DNA from: Candidatus Zhuqueibacterota bacterium
GTDB lineage: Bacteria; Zhuqueibacterota; Zhuqueibacteria; Residuimicrobiales; Krinioviventaceae
Reading direction: 5' to 3'
Assembly (NCBI GenBank): GCA_016928775.1
Contig: JAFGKD010000020.1
Span: 1 to 64,000, forward strand
Length of the DNA: 64,000 nt
The translations under genes were made by a program, and so were the position numbers. Under the pieces are notes generated by a model, which was not told the DNA's origin, did no database searches, and worked only from the letters and a program-made list of their open reading frames with translations. Below are positions 1 to 9,196 of the stretch, piece after piece (within the stretch, counting starts at the first letter, position 1; every line of letters starts with the position of its first letter).

Positions 1-228
1 ATGAACAAAGGCGCGATCATCGCCGCCGACGGTCTACTCTATATTTATGTTGAAAAGGAAGGCAAAGTTGGTCTGCTGCAACCAAACCGGGAAAAATTTG
101 AATTGATCAGCTCGTTCGATATCACACTCGGTGAAGGTGAACATTGGGCGCATCCGTCCATTGCGAATGGTCGACTCTATATTCGTCATGGCGATGTGTT
201 GATGGCGTATGATATCAAAGCGGACTAG
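1..228 (+). CDS. PQQ-like beta-propeller protein, C-terminal end (5' part outside window)
   Basis: This is the last 75 residues of a PQQ-like (quinoprotein-dehydrogenase-like) beta-propeller protein, and the reading frame is open to the left edge. The tail with 'EHWAHPSIANGRLYIRHGD' is nearly the same as the C-termini of the next two genes, so it is the first visible member of a tandem paralogous set. The ATG at base 1 is probably an internal methionine, because a complete family member has about 400 residues. The function is unknown; such propellers usually act as periplasmic or surface scaffolds or binding proteins. The next gene starts about 90 bases downstream on the same strand. Confidence 0.85.
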   Translation: MNKGAIIAADGLLYIYVEKEGKVGLLQPNREKFELISSFDITLGEGEHWAHPSIANGRLYIRHGDVLMAYDIKAD

Positions 229-316
229 AATTTATTGGCATCTTTGAAATGATTCTTTGTATATTGATTCGACATTTTTTTTCATTCGGTTATTCACATG
301 TATTAGAGGATTTATT

Positions 317-1537
317 ATGCGATTTCAAAATACTTTATCCGTTTTATTGATTTTTCTCTTTACAACCCTGGTGTTTTCCGAGGTATTATCAGAATGGCGC
401 GGTCCAAACCGCGACGGTATCTATCCCAATGAACGTCTTTTAAAAGAATGGCCAGCGAATGGCCCGACAAAGCTTTGGTCAGTCGATGGACTCGGCATTG
501 GCTTTTCTTCTCCAGCCGTCACAGGACAAGCCGTGTACGTCACAGCGCTCATGGGCAGTGAGGGTTGGCTTTTTGCTTTTGACCATAAGGGCAAGGAAAT
601 CTGGAAAACCAGCTATGGGCCGGAATGGGATCAGGGCCATAAAGGAGCTCGTACTACACCGACAGTCGTGGATGATAACATTTATCTGATCAGCGGTATG
701 GCACGCGTTGTTTGTCTCAACAGCACCGGTGCCATCCAGTGGAGCGTCGATATGGAGCGTGAATTTGGCGCGCGCAATCTGCATTGGGGTTTGACGGAAT
801 CGCCGTTGGTGGATGGTGATATCATTTATTGTACGCCCGGCGGCAGCAAGGCGATGATGGCGGCGCTCAATCGATTCACCGGCAAAACGATCTGGCAGAC
901 AAAGGGAAACGGGCAGTTATCGGCCTATTGTTCTCCGGTCATCATCAAGCATAATGGAAGACGTATTCTTGTTACTATGACCGAAAAGGCAGTTGTCGCG
1001 CTCGATCCGGCATCTGGCGAGATGTTGTGGCAACAGCCGCATGTGACGCAGTATGATATTAATCCCAATACGATTCTTTATCAAGATGGCTATCTTTACA
1101 CGCTCAGCGGCTATGGCACCGGCGGGCAGATGTTTACGCTCACCGCGGACGGGGGGAGCGCTACAAAAGTCTGGGCGAATGATACTCCCGACAGCCAGAT
1201 GGCCGGTGCGGTCCTGATCGATGGTTATCTTTATAGCTCGGGTCATAAAAATCGCGGCTGGGCGTGCGCGGAGTGGAAGACCGGGGATGTTCAGTGGCAG
1301 AGTCGTGACTACGGCGGCAAAGGACCGATTATTTTTTCCGACGATATGCTTTATTTGTATAGCGAAAAAGGTGATGTTGTCCTGGCCAAGCCGAATCCGG
1401 AGAAATTTGAGCCGGTCAGTGCTTTTACGATGCAGGATGGCTCCGGCGAGCATTGGGCGCATCCAGTGATCAAAAATGGACGATTGTACATTCGACATGG
1501 TGATGTCATGAATGTGTATGACATCTCGGCTCGATAA
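317..1537 (+). CDS. Secreted PQQ-like beta-propeller protein (paralog 2)
   Basis: This is a predicted exported propeller of 406 residues. I chose the ATG at 317 over an in-frame one at 257 because AGAGGA lies just upstream and a hydrophobic signal peptide (residues 5-21, ending near VFSE) then begins the protein. The mature part starts with 'EWRGPNRDGIYP', a family hallmark, followed by repeated blades of the type 'GxVxxLdxxTGxxxWxxxx'. It ends with the same 'GEHWAHPVIKNGRLYIRHGD' tail as its neighbours. No dehydrogenase PQQ-ligand set or vicinal disulfide was seen, so a structural or binding role is more likely than catalysis. It belongs to a tandem array with the genes on either side, which suggests gene duplication. 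Confidence 0.88.
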   Translation: MRFQNTLSVLLIFLFTTLVFSEVLSEWRGPNRDGIYPNERLLKEWPANGPTKLWSVDGLGIGFSSPAVTGQAVYVTALMGSEGWLFAFDHKGKEIWKTSYGPEWDQGHKGARTTPTVVDDNIYLISGMARVVCLNSTGAIQWSVDMEREFGARNLHWGLTESPLVDGDIIYCTPGGSKAMMAALNRFTGKTIWQTKGNGQLSAYCSPVIIKHNGRRILVTMTEKAVVALDPASGEMLWQQPHVTQYDINPNTILYQDGYLYTLSGYGTGGQMFTLTADGGSATKVWANDTPDSQMAGAVLIDGYLYSSGHKNRGWACAEWKTGDVQWQSRDYGGKGPIIFSDDMLYLYSEKGDVVLAKPNPEKFEPVSAFTMQDGSGEHWAHPVIKNGRLYIRHGDVMNVYDISAR

Positions 1538-1559
1538 ATTGTTCGAAAAGGAATCCTTG

Positions 1560-2759
1560 ATGCGAGTTTTACTTTTACTCCTATTTGGTTTTCAGCTATT
1601 AGAGGCCGGCGTCATTGCCGACTGGCGCGGTCCTCATCGCAATGGCATCTATCCGGCAGATCAATTGTTAGATGAATGGCCGGCACATGGTCCCGCCGAA
1701 GCCTGGTCGTTTGCTGGATTGGGACAAGGGCACACCTCCGCTGTTGTCGGTAAGGAAAGAGTATTTATCACCGGCATCGTCGAAAACCTCGGGCATCTTT
1801 TTGCCTTTGATAAAAATGGCGGCTTGTTGTGGAAAAAAGCCTATGGACCGGAATGGACGCGAAACTATGCCGGCACGCGCAGTACGCCGATCCTGGTGAA
1901 CGACCTGCTCTACTTTTTAAGCGGTCAGGGGGAGGTTTATTGTCTACGTGCCAACGATGGCGCTGTGATCTGGTCGCTCAACATACACCAGCAGTTCAAT
2001 GCCCCGACGCTGGATTGGGGGATTTCAGAGCAGCTTTTGGTGGATGGTGATCGTCTGTTTTGTACGCCGGGTGGGCCGTTCGGTGTTGTTGCCCTGGATC
2101 GTTACACCGGCAAAAAGATTTGGCAAAGTCAGAACAATGGTGAATCCGCTTCTTATTGTTCACCCATCCTTGTCAGGCATGGGGAGATCAACATGATCGT
2201 CACCATGCTGCAAAAGTCAGTTGTTGGCGTTGATGCGGATTCGGGTGAGCTTTTATGGAGGCATCCGCATATCGCGCCGTATGATATTCACGCGAACATT
2301 CCGATCTATTTTGATCGTTTTGTCTATTTTCAAGCTGGCGAAGGTGGAACAGGACAACTTTTAGAAATTGCTCCCGATGGCAAGAGCGTTTCCAAGGTGT
2401 GGGAGAACAATTCATTAGACACCTTGACTGGCGGTATGCTGCTTATCAATGGATATATTTATGGCTCGGGCTATTCGAAAAACGGTTTTCAATGTCTCGT
2501 CTGGCAAACCGGTGCGCCGCAGTATGTCACCACAGCGCTCAAACGAGCCAACGTGATCTATGCTGATGGAAAGATATATGCGTATTCTGAGCGCGGTACA
2601 ATTGCATTGATCAAGCCGAATCCGGAAAAATATGAATTGATCAGCTCATTTGAAATGCAACGCGGTGAGGGCCCGCATTGGGCTCACCTGGTGATCGACG
2701 ATGGGCGATTGTATGTGCGGCATGGGGATGTGCTTGTGGTGTATGATATTGCGAAATAA
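1560..2759 (+). CDS. Secreted PQQ-like beta-propeller protein (paralog 3)
   Basis: This 399-residue protein is closely related to the preceding gene: same 'DWRGPHRNGIYP' opening, same blade spacing and same 'GPHWAHLVIDDGRLYVRHGD' ending. The start at 1560 is preferred over an in-frame ATG at 1512 because AAGGAA precedes it, it avoids overlap with the upstream gene, and it yields a clean signal peptide (MRVLLLLLFGFQLLEAG). Blades contain the usual Trp-docking TGxxxW motifs. Catalytic ligands are not apparent. It lies 22 bases after the preceding stop and 20 bases before the next gene, so all are probably co-transcribed. The precise role is unknown. Confidence 0.88.
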   Translation: MRVLLLLLFGFQLLEAGVIADWRGPHRNGIYPADQLLDEWPAHGPAEAWSFAGLGQGHTSAVVGKERVFITGIVENLGHLFAFDKNGGLLWKKAYGPEWTRNYAGTRSTPILVNDLLYFLSGQGEVYCLRANDGAVIWSLNIHQQFNAPTLDWGISEQLLVDGDRLFCTPGGPFGVVALDRYTGKKIWQSQNNGESASYCSPILVRHGEINMIVTMLQKSVVGVDADSGELLWRHPHIAPYDIHANIPIYFDRFVYFQAGEGGTGQLLEIAPDGKSVSKVWENNSLDTLTGGMLLINGYIYGSGYSKNGFQCLVWQTGAPQYVTTALKRANVIYADGKIYAYSERGTIALIKPNPEKYELISSFEMQRGEGPHWAHLVIDDGRLYVRHGDVLVVYDIAK

Positions 2760-2779
2760 GTGCCGGAATCCTGTCAACT

Positions 2780-4210
2780 ATGACCATGAAACAAATACAA
2801 AGCACTTTCACAGTTGCGCTTGCATGCATCGGTGTCATTACATTGGTCGTATGGATGATACATGATCCGGTGCGTTTATTCACCGAGTTTCATCCCGGTT
2901 TGGACAACCAACCCGAAGGATTGAGCAGCAGCGGCACCGTCGATATTGGAGCCTTCTTTGCGCTGTTCGCCGGCGAACCGTCGGCAACGATCCAGAGCGA
3001 ATGGCCGAGATTCCGGGGTGCTGATTATGATAATATCAGCAAGGAAAAAATCCGGTTGGCGGAGCAGTGGAGCGAATCCGGCCCGCCGCAGCTCTGGTCT
3101 GTTGAACTGGGAGAAGGTCATTCCGGACCGGTCGTGCAGGATGGTCGGGTATATCTCCTCGATTATGATGAAGAAAATCGACGCGATATTCTTCGCTGTT
3201 TTTCATTGGATGATGGGCAGGAAATCTGGCAGCGCGGTTATGATGTATTTATCAAGCGCAATCACGGCATGTCAAGAACCGTGCCGGCAGTGCAGGATAG
3301 CTATGTCGTCACGATTGGGCCGAAATGCCATGTCATGTGCGTGACCGCGGATTCGGGACGATTCAAGTGGGGCATTGATGTCGAGAAAGAGTTCGAAAGC
3401 GAAATTCCGCTCTGGTATACGGGACAATGTCCCTTGATCGATGATTCTGTCGCTGTAATAGCGACCGGGGGTAAAGCGCTGTTGATTGGTGTACATCTCG
3501 AAACAGGAGAAATCCTCTGGCAAACGCCGAATCCGCAGGGCTGGGACATGTCGCACTCCTCGGTAATGCCGATGACACTGTATGGAAGAAGAGTCTATGC
3601 TTATTGCGCTCTCGGCGGTTTGGTTGGTGTTTCTGCTGATTCCGGGAGTGTCGGAACAGTGCTCTTTCAAATCAGCGAGTGGTCACCATCGGTCATCGCA
3701 CCTTCTCCGTTGCATGTTGGTGATAACAAAATATTCGTCACCGCCGGCTATGGCGCCGGCAGTATGCTGTTTCAGGTGACGGAAAATAATGGACTGTTCA
3801 ATCTGGAATTGGTGCAGGCGCTCAAGCCGGAAGAAGGACTCTGTTCAGAACAACAAACGCCGGTCTTGTATGATGGTCACCTGTTTTCCATATTGCCCAA
3901 AGATGCCGGCCCGAGGCGCAACCAGTTTGTCTGTTCGCCGGCGCACGATCCAGGCACTATTTTATATGCGAGCGATCGTGATGCGAGATTCGGGCTGGGA
4001 CCTTATTTGATGGCGGATGGCAAGTTTTTCATTTTGAGTGATGATGGTGTTTTGACACTCATCAAGGTGAGCACGACAGAATGGAATGTGCTCGACCAGG
4101 CCAAAGTATTGGAGGGCCACGATGCCTGGGGACCGATGGCCATGGTTCAGGGTCGCTTGCTTTGCCGTGATTCCCGACGACTGGTTTGTCTGGATGTGAG
4201 AGCAAATTAG
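2780..4210 (+). CDS. Membrane-anchored PQQ-like beta-propeller protein (paralog 4)
   Basis: This 476-residue propeller protein has an N-terminal membrane segment at about residues 8-29 (hydrophobic stretch ending in VVWMIH) and a linker of about 45 residues before the propeller, which opens with 'EWPRFRGADYDNISKEKIR'. Unlike the two preceding paralogs it therefore probably stays anchored to the inner membrane facing the periplasm. Blades with TGxxxWQ motifs follow to the C-terminus. It sits 20 bases after paralog 3 and 15 bases before the NHL-type gene that opens the redox locus, which suggests one transcript. The family is clear; the function and any ligand are not. Confidence 0.85.
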   Translation: MTMKQIQSTFTVALACIGVITLVVWMIHDPVRLFTEFHPGLDNQPEGLSSSGTVDIGAFFALFAGEPSATIQSEWPRFRGADYDNISKEKIRLAEQWSESGPPQLWSVELGEGHSGPVVQDGRVYLLDYDEENRRDILRCFSLDDGQEIWQRGYDVFIKRNHGMSRTVPAVQDSYVVTIGPKCHVMCVTADSGRFKWGIDVEKEFESEIPLWYTGQCPLIDDSVAVIATGGKALLIGVHLETGEILWQTPNPQGWDMSHSSVMPMTLYGRRVYAYCALGGLVGVSADSGSVGTVLFQISEWSPSVIAPSPLHVGDNKIFVTAGYGAGSMLFQVTENNGLFNLELVQALKPEEGLCSEQQTPVLYDGHLFSILPKDAGPRRNQFVCSPAHDPGTILYASDRDARFGLGPYLMADGKFFILSDDGVLTLIKVSTTEWNVLDQAKVLEGHDAWGPMAMVQGRLLCRDSRRLVCLDVRAN

Positions 4211-4225
4211 AAAATAGGAAGCTAA

Positions 4226-5215
4226 ATGAGGCAGACAAAGAATGATAAATTTTTGACCGTAACCATCATTGTTCTTTCGTTAGCCGGTTTGACCTATTTT
4301 GGTGTCTCAGCCATTCAAAGCGATCATCGAATTCAGCGGGATAATCCGTTCGAATATAATATCGACAATTTCGCGCAAAGCGGGGCGAGCTATTTGTCCT
4401 ATGAACAGGTACACGATTTCCCCCTGCAGGCTGATCAAGCGCACGCATTAGGCGTCGACGATTGGGATAGAATTTACGTGAGTGATGGAAATAAAATAGA
4501 CATGTATGATGAACAGGGGCGTCTGCTGCAATCGGCGACGGCTGCCGGTTTTATCAGGGCGTTGGATGTGGATGTCAATAAAAACATCTACCTGGCACTC
4601 GAAAGCGCAGTGGACGTATTGGATTCCACTTTTACCCGCCAAGCCATGTGGCCGGACCTGGGCAGCCTGGCTTTTTTAACGTCTATTGCGGTCGGTGATA
4701 CGGATGTATATGTTGCAGATGCCGGGCAGCAAGTGGTGTGGCGTTATGACAAGGCCGGTCATTTGCTTAATAAGATTGGCGAAAAAGATGATTCACAAGA
4801 TGTTCCGGGATTCCTCATCCCGAGTCCCTATTTTGATGTGCTGATCGATTCGGATGGTTATCTCTGGGCGGTCAACACCGGGCGACATCAGTTTGAAAAT
4901 TACCTGCCGGATGGCTCCCTGCGTTCATCCTGGCAAAAATCGTCGATGAGTATCGATGGATTCAGCGGCTGCTGCAATCCCGCGCATGCGGCGATGCTGC
5001 CGGATGGAGCATTTGTTACGTCTGAGAAGGGACTTTTGCGAATTAAAATTCACAATGCCATCGGCGAGCTGCAAGCGGTTGTCGCTATGCCGGATCAATT
5101 TGATAACGACGCTGATGCCGTGGAAGTCGCAGTCAATTCAAAGGAGCAGATCATTGTGCTCGATGCAAAACGGCAGCAAGTTCGTATTTTCCAAAAAAAG
5201 GAGGGGCCAACATGA
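4226..5215 (+). CDS. Membrane-anchored NHL-type six-bladed propeller with Cys-Cys motif
   Basis: This 329-residue protein has one N-terminal membrane anchor (about residues 9-29) followed by NHL/SMP30-like blades of the form 'GVDDWDRIYVSDGNKIDMYD' and 'DVYVADAGQQVVWRYDKAG'. A conserved-looking 'GFSGCCNPAH' motif holds vicinal cysteines C249 and C250, which could bind a metal or form a redox disulfide (inference). The gene overlaps the next small Tat-like gene by 4 bases (ATGA) and is followed by Fe-S genes, so it is probably a periplasmic partner of that electron-transfer system. It could instead be a purely structural scaffold. No enzyme assignment is made. Confidence 0.8.
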   Translation: MRQTKNDKFLTVTIIVLSLAGLTYFGVSAIQSDHRIQRDNPFEYNIDNFAQSGASYLSYEQVHDFPLQADQAHALGVDDWDRIYVSDGNKIDMYDEQGRLLQSATAAGFIRALDVDVNKNIYLALESAVDVLDSTFTRQAMWPDLGSLAFLTSIAVGDTDVYVADAGQQVVWRYDKAGHLLNKIGEKDDSQDVPGFLIPSPYFDVLIDSDGYLWAVNTGRHQFENYLPDGSLRSSWQKSSMSIDGFSGCCNPAHAAMLPDGAFVTSEKGLLRIKIHNAIGELQAVVAMPDQFDNDADAVEVAVNSKEQIIVLDAKRQQVRIFQKKEGPT

Positions 5216-5460
5216 CAGATCGGAGAGGATTTCTAAAAAGTGGCGTGCGTTTGCTTTTGCTCACTGTTATTGGTTTGGGCGTTGTTTTTGGACTACGAAA
5301 AAAGAAAATTATTATACGCGCAACCGCGGCGTGTGCCGGGAACAGTGGCTGTCAAGAGTGTGAAAAACGTGCAGCGTGTCAGAATGAACGGGCTTATCGG
5401 TATAAAATTGAGTCTGGAAGGATGCGGGGAGAAAGTAGTAAGCAGAATATAGACAAATAA
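5212..5460 (+). CDS. Small Tat-like membrane protein with four-cysteine cluster
   Basis: This 82-residue protein begins 'MTDRRGFLKSG', close to a twin-arginine motif, followed by a hydrophobic segment (residues 13-28) and a basic RKKK stop-transfer patch. The rest holds four cysteines spaced C-x5-C-x2-C-x5-C ('CAGNSGCQECEKRAAC') and an acidic/basic tail. I do not recognise the family. The spacing could fit a small Fe-S or zinc site, but no standard ferredoxin motif is present. It overlaps the preceding NHL gene by ATGA, is preceded by AGGAGGGG inside that gene, and lies 40 bases before a Tat-type ferredoxin that shares the 'RRxFLKSG' opening, which implies a shared export route and complex. 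Confidence 0.72.
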   Translation: MTDRRGFLKSGVRLLLLTVIGLGVVFGLRKKKIIIRATAACAGNSGCQECEKRAACQNERAYRYKIESGRMRGESSKQNIDK

Positions 5461-5500
5461 CTTTTTGCGATCCACATCACAGGTGGCCAAAGAGGGCTTT

Positions 5501-6073
5501 ATGGCTGAAAAAACACGAAGAGAATTTTTGAAATCCGGTGCCAACACCGCAGCTGCTCTCGCAGTAGGTGGCGTCGCTGGTTTGGCGATTGGAATAGCGG
5601 ATCGGGGCAAGCTTGTTTGGCAGCTCGATCCAGAGCTTTGTATTCAGTGTGAGAAATGCGCAACAAATTGTGTGCTGCCGGAATCGGCGGTCAAATGTGT
5701 GCATTCTTATTCCATGTGCGGCTATTGTGATTTGTGCAGCGGCTATCTCGAGCCGGGGGCAAAGTCACGTGACACCGGCGCGGAAAATCAACTCTGTCCC
5801 ACCGGTGCTATTCAACGGACGTTTATCGAAGATCCCTATTTTGAGTATCAAATCGACAAAGAGCTGTGCATAGGCTGCGGCAAATGTGTCAAGGGATGTG
5901 GGGCGTTCGGCAATGGTTCACTCTATTTGCAAGTACAACACGACCGCTGTTTGAATTGTAACGAATGCGCCATTGCGCGCGCGTGTCCGGCGCAAGCATA
6001 CAAGCGGGTGCCGGCGGAGACGCCCTATATCTTGCGCGGAGAAGAAGCGGGACGCTATGCGGCGTCTATCTAA
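5501..6073 (+). CDS. Tat-exported polyferredoxin (4Fe-4S protein)
   Basis: This 190-residue iron-sulfur protein is probably exported folded by the Tat pathway. The N-terminus reads 'EKTRREFLKSGANTAAALA', a good twin-arginine signal with a hydrophobic core. The start at 5501 is chosen over 5465 because GAGGG precedes it and it places the RR motif near the N-terminus. Cysteine motifs include 'CIQCEKCATNC', 'CGYCDLC', 'CIGCGKCVKGC' and 'CLNCNECAIARAC', enough for about four 4Fe-4S clusters. It resembles periplasmic electron-transfer subunits of the NrfC/HybA type. Its neighbours are a NosR/NapH-like membrane polyferredoxin downstream and Cys-rich propeller partners upstream, so it likely passes electrons at the outer face of the membrane. 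Confidence 0.88.
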   Translation: MAEKTRREFLKSGANTAAALAVGGVAGLAIGIADRGKLVWQLDPELCIQCEKCATNCVLPESAVKCVHSYSMCGYCDLCSGYLEPGAKSRDTGAENQLCPTGAIQRTFIEDPYFEYQIDKELCIGCGKCVKGCGAFGNGSLYLQVQHDRCLNCNECAIARACPAQAYKRVPAETPYILRGEEAGRYAASI

Positions 6074-6133
6074 AAAGTCAAATTGATGCAGAAGAATGAG
6101 CAACAAAAATTATATAACAATCCCTTACGATAA

Positions 6134-7459
6134 ATGCTTATGAGCCGATTTTTCATTCACAATGTTTTTATTTTATTTATTCTTGCACATGTGGTTTTTG
6201 CTGATCCTGTACAACGTTTTCCCAAACCGGATTTTGAATCGGGTTACGAGCGGCCAATCCTGCAAACACCTGATCCTCGAGCATTGACGCTGGAATACCT
6301 GGATGTTTTTGTGCTGGTTGCAGCTTTGTCACTGGCGTCTTATTTTGCCCTTAGAAAACGTTCGCGTCGGCATATATTTGTCTTGATGGTTTTTTCGCTC
6401 ATCTATTTCGGCTTTTGGCGCAAAGGCTGTATATGTTCTATCGGATCGGTGCAAAATGTGGTTTACGCCCTGTTTTCGCATGCCTACGCCATACCTCTTA
6501 CGGTCGTGGCATTTTTTGCTGTTCCGCTGATCTTTACGCTGTTTTTTGGACGCACATTTTGCGCTGCGGTCTGTCCGCTCGGTGCCGCGCAGGATGTGGT
6601 TGTCCTCAAGCCAATAGCTTTGCCAGGCTGGCTGAACCAAATGCTCGGCATCATCCCGTATCTTTATTTGGCTTTGTCGGTGCTATTCGCGGCGACTGGT
6701 GCCGGTTTTCTCATTTGTCGCTATGATCCATTTGTCGGCTTTTTCCGTTTTGGCGCCAGTTTCAACTTGATTCTGTTCGGGGCATTTATGCTGCTGCTCG
6801 GCACTGTGGTCGCACGACCTTATTGTCGATTCTTATGTCCCTATGGCGTGTTACTCAACTGGATGTCGCGATTGTCACGAAAACATCTTTCCATCACGCC
6901 AAGCGACTGTATCAATTGCCGCTTGTGCGAAGCCTCTTGCCCTTTTGACGCGATCAATAAGCCGGTCGAAGCCGAGTTGCACGAAAAGAGAGAAAAAAGC
7001 ATTCGGAGATTGTCTTTTTACCTTGTTTTGACGCCGGTGATTATTTTGGCAAGTGGCTGGGGCGGATCGTTGTTACACATTCCTTTATCGAGATCTCATT
7101 TCAGCGTCAGGCTGGCAAAAGAAATAAAACTTCAGGATGAGGGAAAGTTGAGACTTGCAACGGATGAGACGGACGCCTTTCGCGCCTCCGGCAAATCGAC
7201 GTCAGAGCTTTATGCGGAAGCACGCGATATTCAACGGCGGTTCAAAGTTGGAGGGTGGATTTTTGGTGGTTTCTTGGGACTTGTATTCAGCCTCAAACTG
7301 ATCAGTCTTTCGGTTTTTCGCAAACAGGAGATCTACGAAGCGGATCGTGGTGATTGCTATAGCTGCGGGCGATGTTTTTCTTATTGCCCGGTGGGCAAGG
7401 AAGGGGTGGATTTGGAAAAGTTAAAGGAGAAGGCTGAGGATAAGGCGAAGTTTGGTTGA
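6134..7459 (+). CDS. NosR/NapH-like membrane polyferredoxin
   Basis: This 441-residue polytopic protein has a signal-like N-terminus, about seven further hydrophobic helices, and the two CxxxCP motifs typical of NosR/NapH/CcoG-type proteins (C143/C147 in 'CAAVCPLG', C231/C235 in 'CRFLCPYG'). A ferredoxin motif 'CINCRLCEASCP' (C259-C269) follows, and a second lies near the C-terminus ('CYSCGRCFSYCP', C408-C418). In known relatives these clusters carry electrons across or along the inner membrane. Here it is placed between an exported ferredoxin and a cytosolic-type NuoEF fusion, fitting a transmembrane electron conduit (inference). No strong ribosome site is visible; the ATG at 6140 is an alternative start. 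Confidence 0.88.
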   Translation: MLMSRFFIHNVFILFILAHVVFADPVQRFPKPDFESGYERPILQTPDPRALTLEYLDVFVLVAALSLASYFALRKRSRRHIFVLMVFSLIYFGFWRKGCICSIGSVQNVVYALFSHAYAIPLTVVAFFAVPLIFTLFFGRTFCAAVCPLGAAQDVVVLKPIALPGWLNQMLGIIPYLYLALSVLFAATGAGFLICRYDPFVGFFRFGASFNLILFGAFMLLLGTVVARPYCRFLCPYGVLLNWMSRLSRKHLSITPSDCINCRLCEASCPFDAINKPVEAELHEKREKSIRRLSFYLVLTPVIILASGWGGSLLHIPLSRSHFSVRLAKEIKLQDEGKLRLATDETDAFRASGKSTSELYAEARDIQRRFKVGGWIFGGFLGLVFSLKLISLSVFRKQEIYEADRGDCYSCGRCFSYCPVGKEGVDLEKLKEKAEDKAKFG

Positions 7460-7510
7460 GGTGAAAGAACATGAGTTGTTTATCATGGTAGGTGATGAAA
7501 AAGGATAAAA

Positions 7511-9196
7511 ATGAATGATAAAAAGGACATGAATACGCGCGAGCTTTTTTATGTGCTGGCAAAAAGAGCTGTGATCATTTCGGCGATTTTTGCATCGATT
7601 ATGGCGATCTTGCTCATTGCCAATTTTATCCAAACTCAGTCAGTTGATCCATTGAATAGCAAAGCGCTGAATCAACTTTTGCAGTCATTGCAGGAAAATC
7701 CGCAAGACGAGGTGCTGAAGGAACAGATCCGGGCTCTCGATTTATTGGCGAGAAAGGCTTATTTTACACACCAGTGGCAGATTCGAACGGGAGGTTTGTT
7801 GCTGTTTATCTCGGTGCTTGTGTTGCTCATTTCGCTTAAATATATCAGCTCTTTACAAGCACAGCTGCCCAATTTTGATGATAGCAAAAAAGAGAATCCA
7901 TGGGAGACCAGACTCTTAGCACGACGTTTCATCATCTATGCCGGCCTCGGATTGTTCGTGCTCGCTTTTGTTCTTGGTGTATTTTCCAGGAATGAATTAG
8001 GTGAACCACGCAAAAAAGACAAGGTCACTTTTGCGACATCAAAAGAGCTCAAAGAAAACTGGCCGACCTTTCGCGGTCCGGAAGGCATTGGACATGCCTA
8101 TCATACGAATGTGCCGACGACATGGAATGGGGCGACAGGTGAGAATATCACATGGAAAGTTGTTGTCCCCAAGTCGGGTTTGAATTCGCCAATTATCTGG
8201 AAGAAAAAAATTTACATGGCCGGCGCGGATGAGGAATCGCGCGAAGTCTATTGCTACGATGCGGATTCAGGCGATCTTTTGTGGACGAAAGAGGTGAACA
8301 ATATTCCTGGTTCTCCCAACGAGGTTCCCGATGTGACGGAAGATACCGGCTACGCGGCGCCGACCATGGCCACGGACGGCGAGCGCGTTTTTGCCATTTA
8401 CGCCAATGGCGACTTGATCTCATTTGACCTTGAGGGGAATCGTTTGTGGGCAAAAAATTTGGGTCTTCCGGACAATCATTACGGCCATTCTTCATCTCTT
8501 TTCACCTTTAAAGAAAAATTATTGGTGCAGTATGACACCAATGAAAAAAAACAACTGTTTGCTTTTCACACTGTAAGCGGTGAACAAATATATGCGACGC
8601 CACGGGATGATGTACAGATTTCCTGGGCGTCGCCGGTTTTGGTGAATACAGGTGCGCGGGATGAGATCATTCTCAACTCGAATCCGTTTGTCATTTCATA
8701 CAATCCAGACAATGGCCAGGAATTATGGCGCGTCAAGTGTATGGATGCCGAGGTTGGCCCGTCCGTAGCTTATGCTGATGGTTGGATTTATGCTGTGAAT
8801 GAGTATGCCGTGCTTGCCGGCATAAAACTCGAAGGAACACCACAGACGGTCTGGGAGTATGAGGATGACTTGTCCGAGGCTTCGAGTCCGGTTGCAACAA
8901 AGGATTTTCTTTTTTTAGCCTCCAGCTATGGCACAGTTACATGCTTTGACGCCAAATCCGGCGAGGTATACTGGATGCACGAGTATGACGAGGGATTTTA
9001 TTCATCGCCGATAGTCGTTGGTGATAAGGTGTTTGTCATGGATCGAGATGGTGTTGTGCATATCTTCAAGGCAGCGAAAGAATTTGAAGCAGTGGCTGAC
9101 AATGAATTAGGTGAAAAATCAGATACTATACCGGCGTTTATGCATAATCGAATTTATATTCGCGGTGAAGATCATTTGTTTTGTATTGGAAAATAG
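7511..9196 (+). CDS. PQQ-like beta-propeller with N-terminal multi-helix membrane domain
   Basis: This 561-residue protein has three predicted membrane helices (about residues 18-40, 93-115 and 143-163) followed by a full PQQ-like propeller from about residue 180, opening with 'NWPTFRGPEGIGHAYHTN'. Blade motifs such as 'YCYDADSGDLLWTKEV' and 'TCFDAKSGEVYWMHEYDEG' recur. Its stop is directly followed by the ATG of the NuoE/NuoF fusion (no spacer), and it comes 51 bases after the NosR-like gene, so it is clearly in the redox operon. The start is supported by AAGGAT about 8 bases upstream. Whether it binds a cofactor or only organises the complex cannot be decided from the sequence. Confidence 0.87.
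   Translation: MNDKKDMNTRELFYVLAKRAVIISAIFASIMAILLIANFIQTQSVDPLNSKALNQLLQSLQENPQDEVLKEQIRALDLLARKAYFTHQWQIRTGGLLLFISVLVLLISLKYISSLQAQLPNFDDSKKENPWETRLLARRFIIYAGLGLFVLAFVLGVFSRNELGEPRKKDKVTFATSKELKENWPTFRGPEGIGHAYHTNVPTTWNGATGENITWKVVVPKSGLNSPIIWKKKIYMAGADEESREVYCYDADSGDLLWTKEVNNIPGSPNEVPDVTEDTGYAAPTMATDGERVFAIYANGDLISFDLEGNRLWAKNLGLPDNHYGHSSSLFTFKEKLLVQYDTNEKKQLFAFHTVSGEQIYATPRDDVQISWASPVLVNTGARDEIILNSNPFVISYNPDNGQELWRVKCMDAEVGPSVAYADGWIYAVNEYAVLAGIKLEGTPQTVWEYEDDLSEASSPVATKDFLFLASSYGTVTCFDAKSGEVYWMHEYDEGFYSSPIVVGDKVFVMDRDGVVHIFKAAKEFEAVADNELGEKSDTIPAFMHNRIYIRGEDHLFCIGK

Noticed and set aside
257-316. Upstream ATG that would add 20 residues to the propeller at 317
   Set aside because: The added residues precede and spoil a clear signal peptide, and the good AGAGGA site is just before 317.
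317-4210. Tandem propellers as PQQ-dependent alcohol dehydrogenases
   Set aside because: Blade motifs match, but the vicinal Cys-Cys and the metal and PQQ ligands of true quinoprotein dehydrogenases were not seen.
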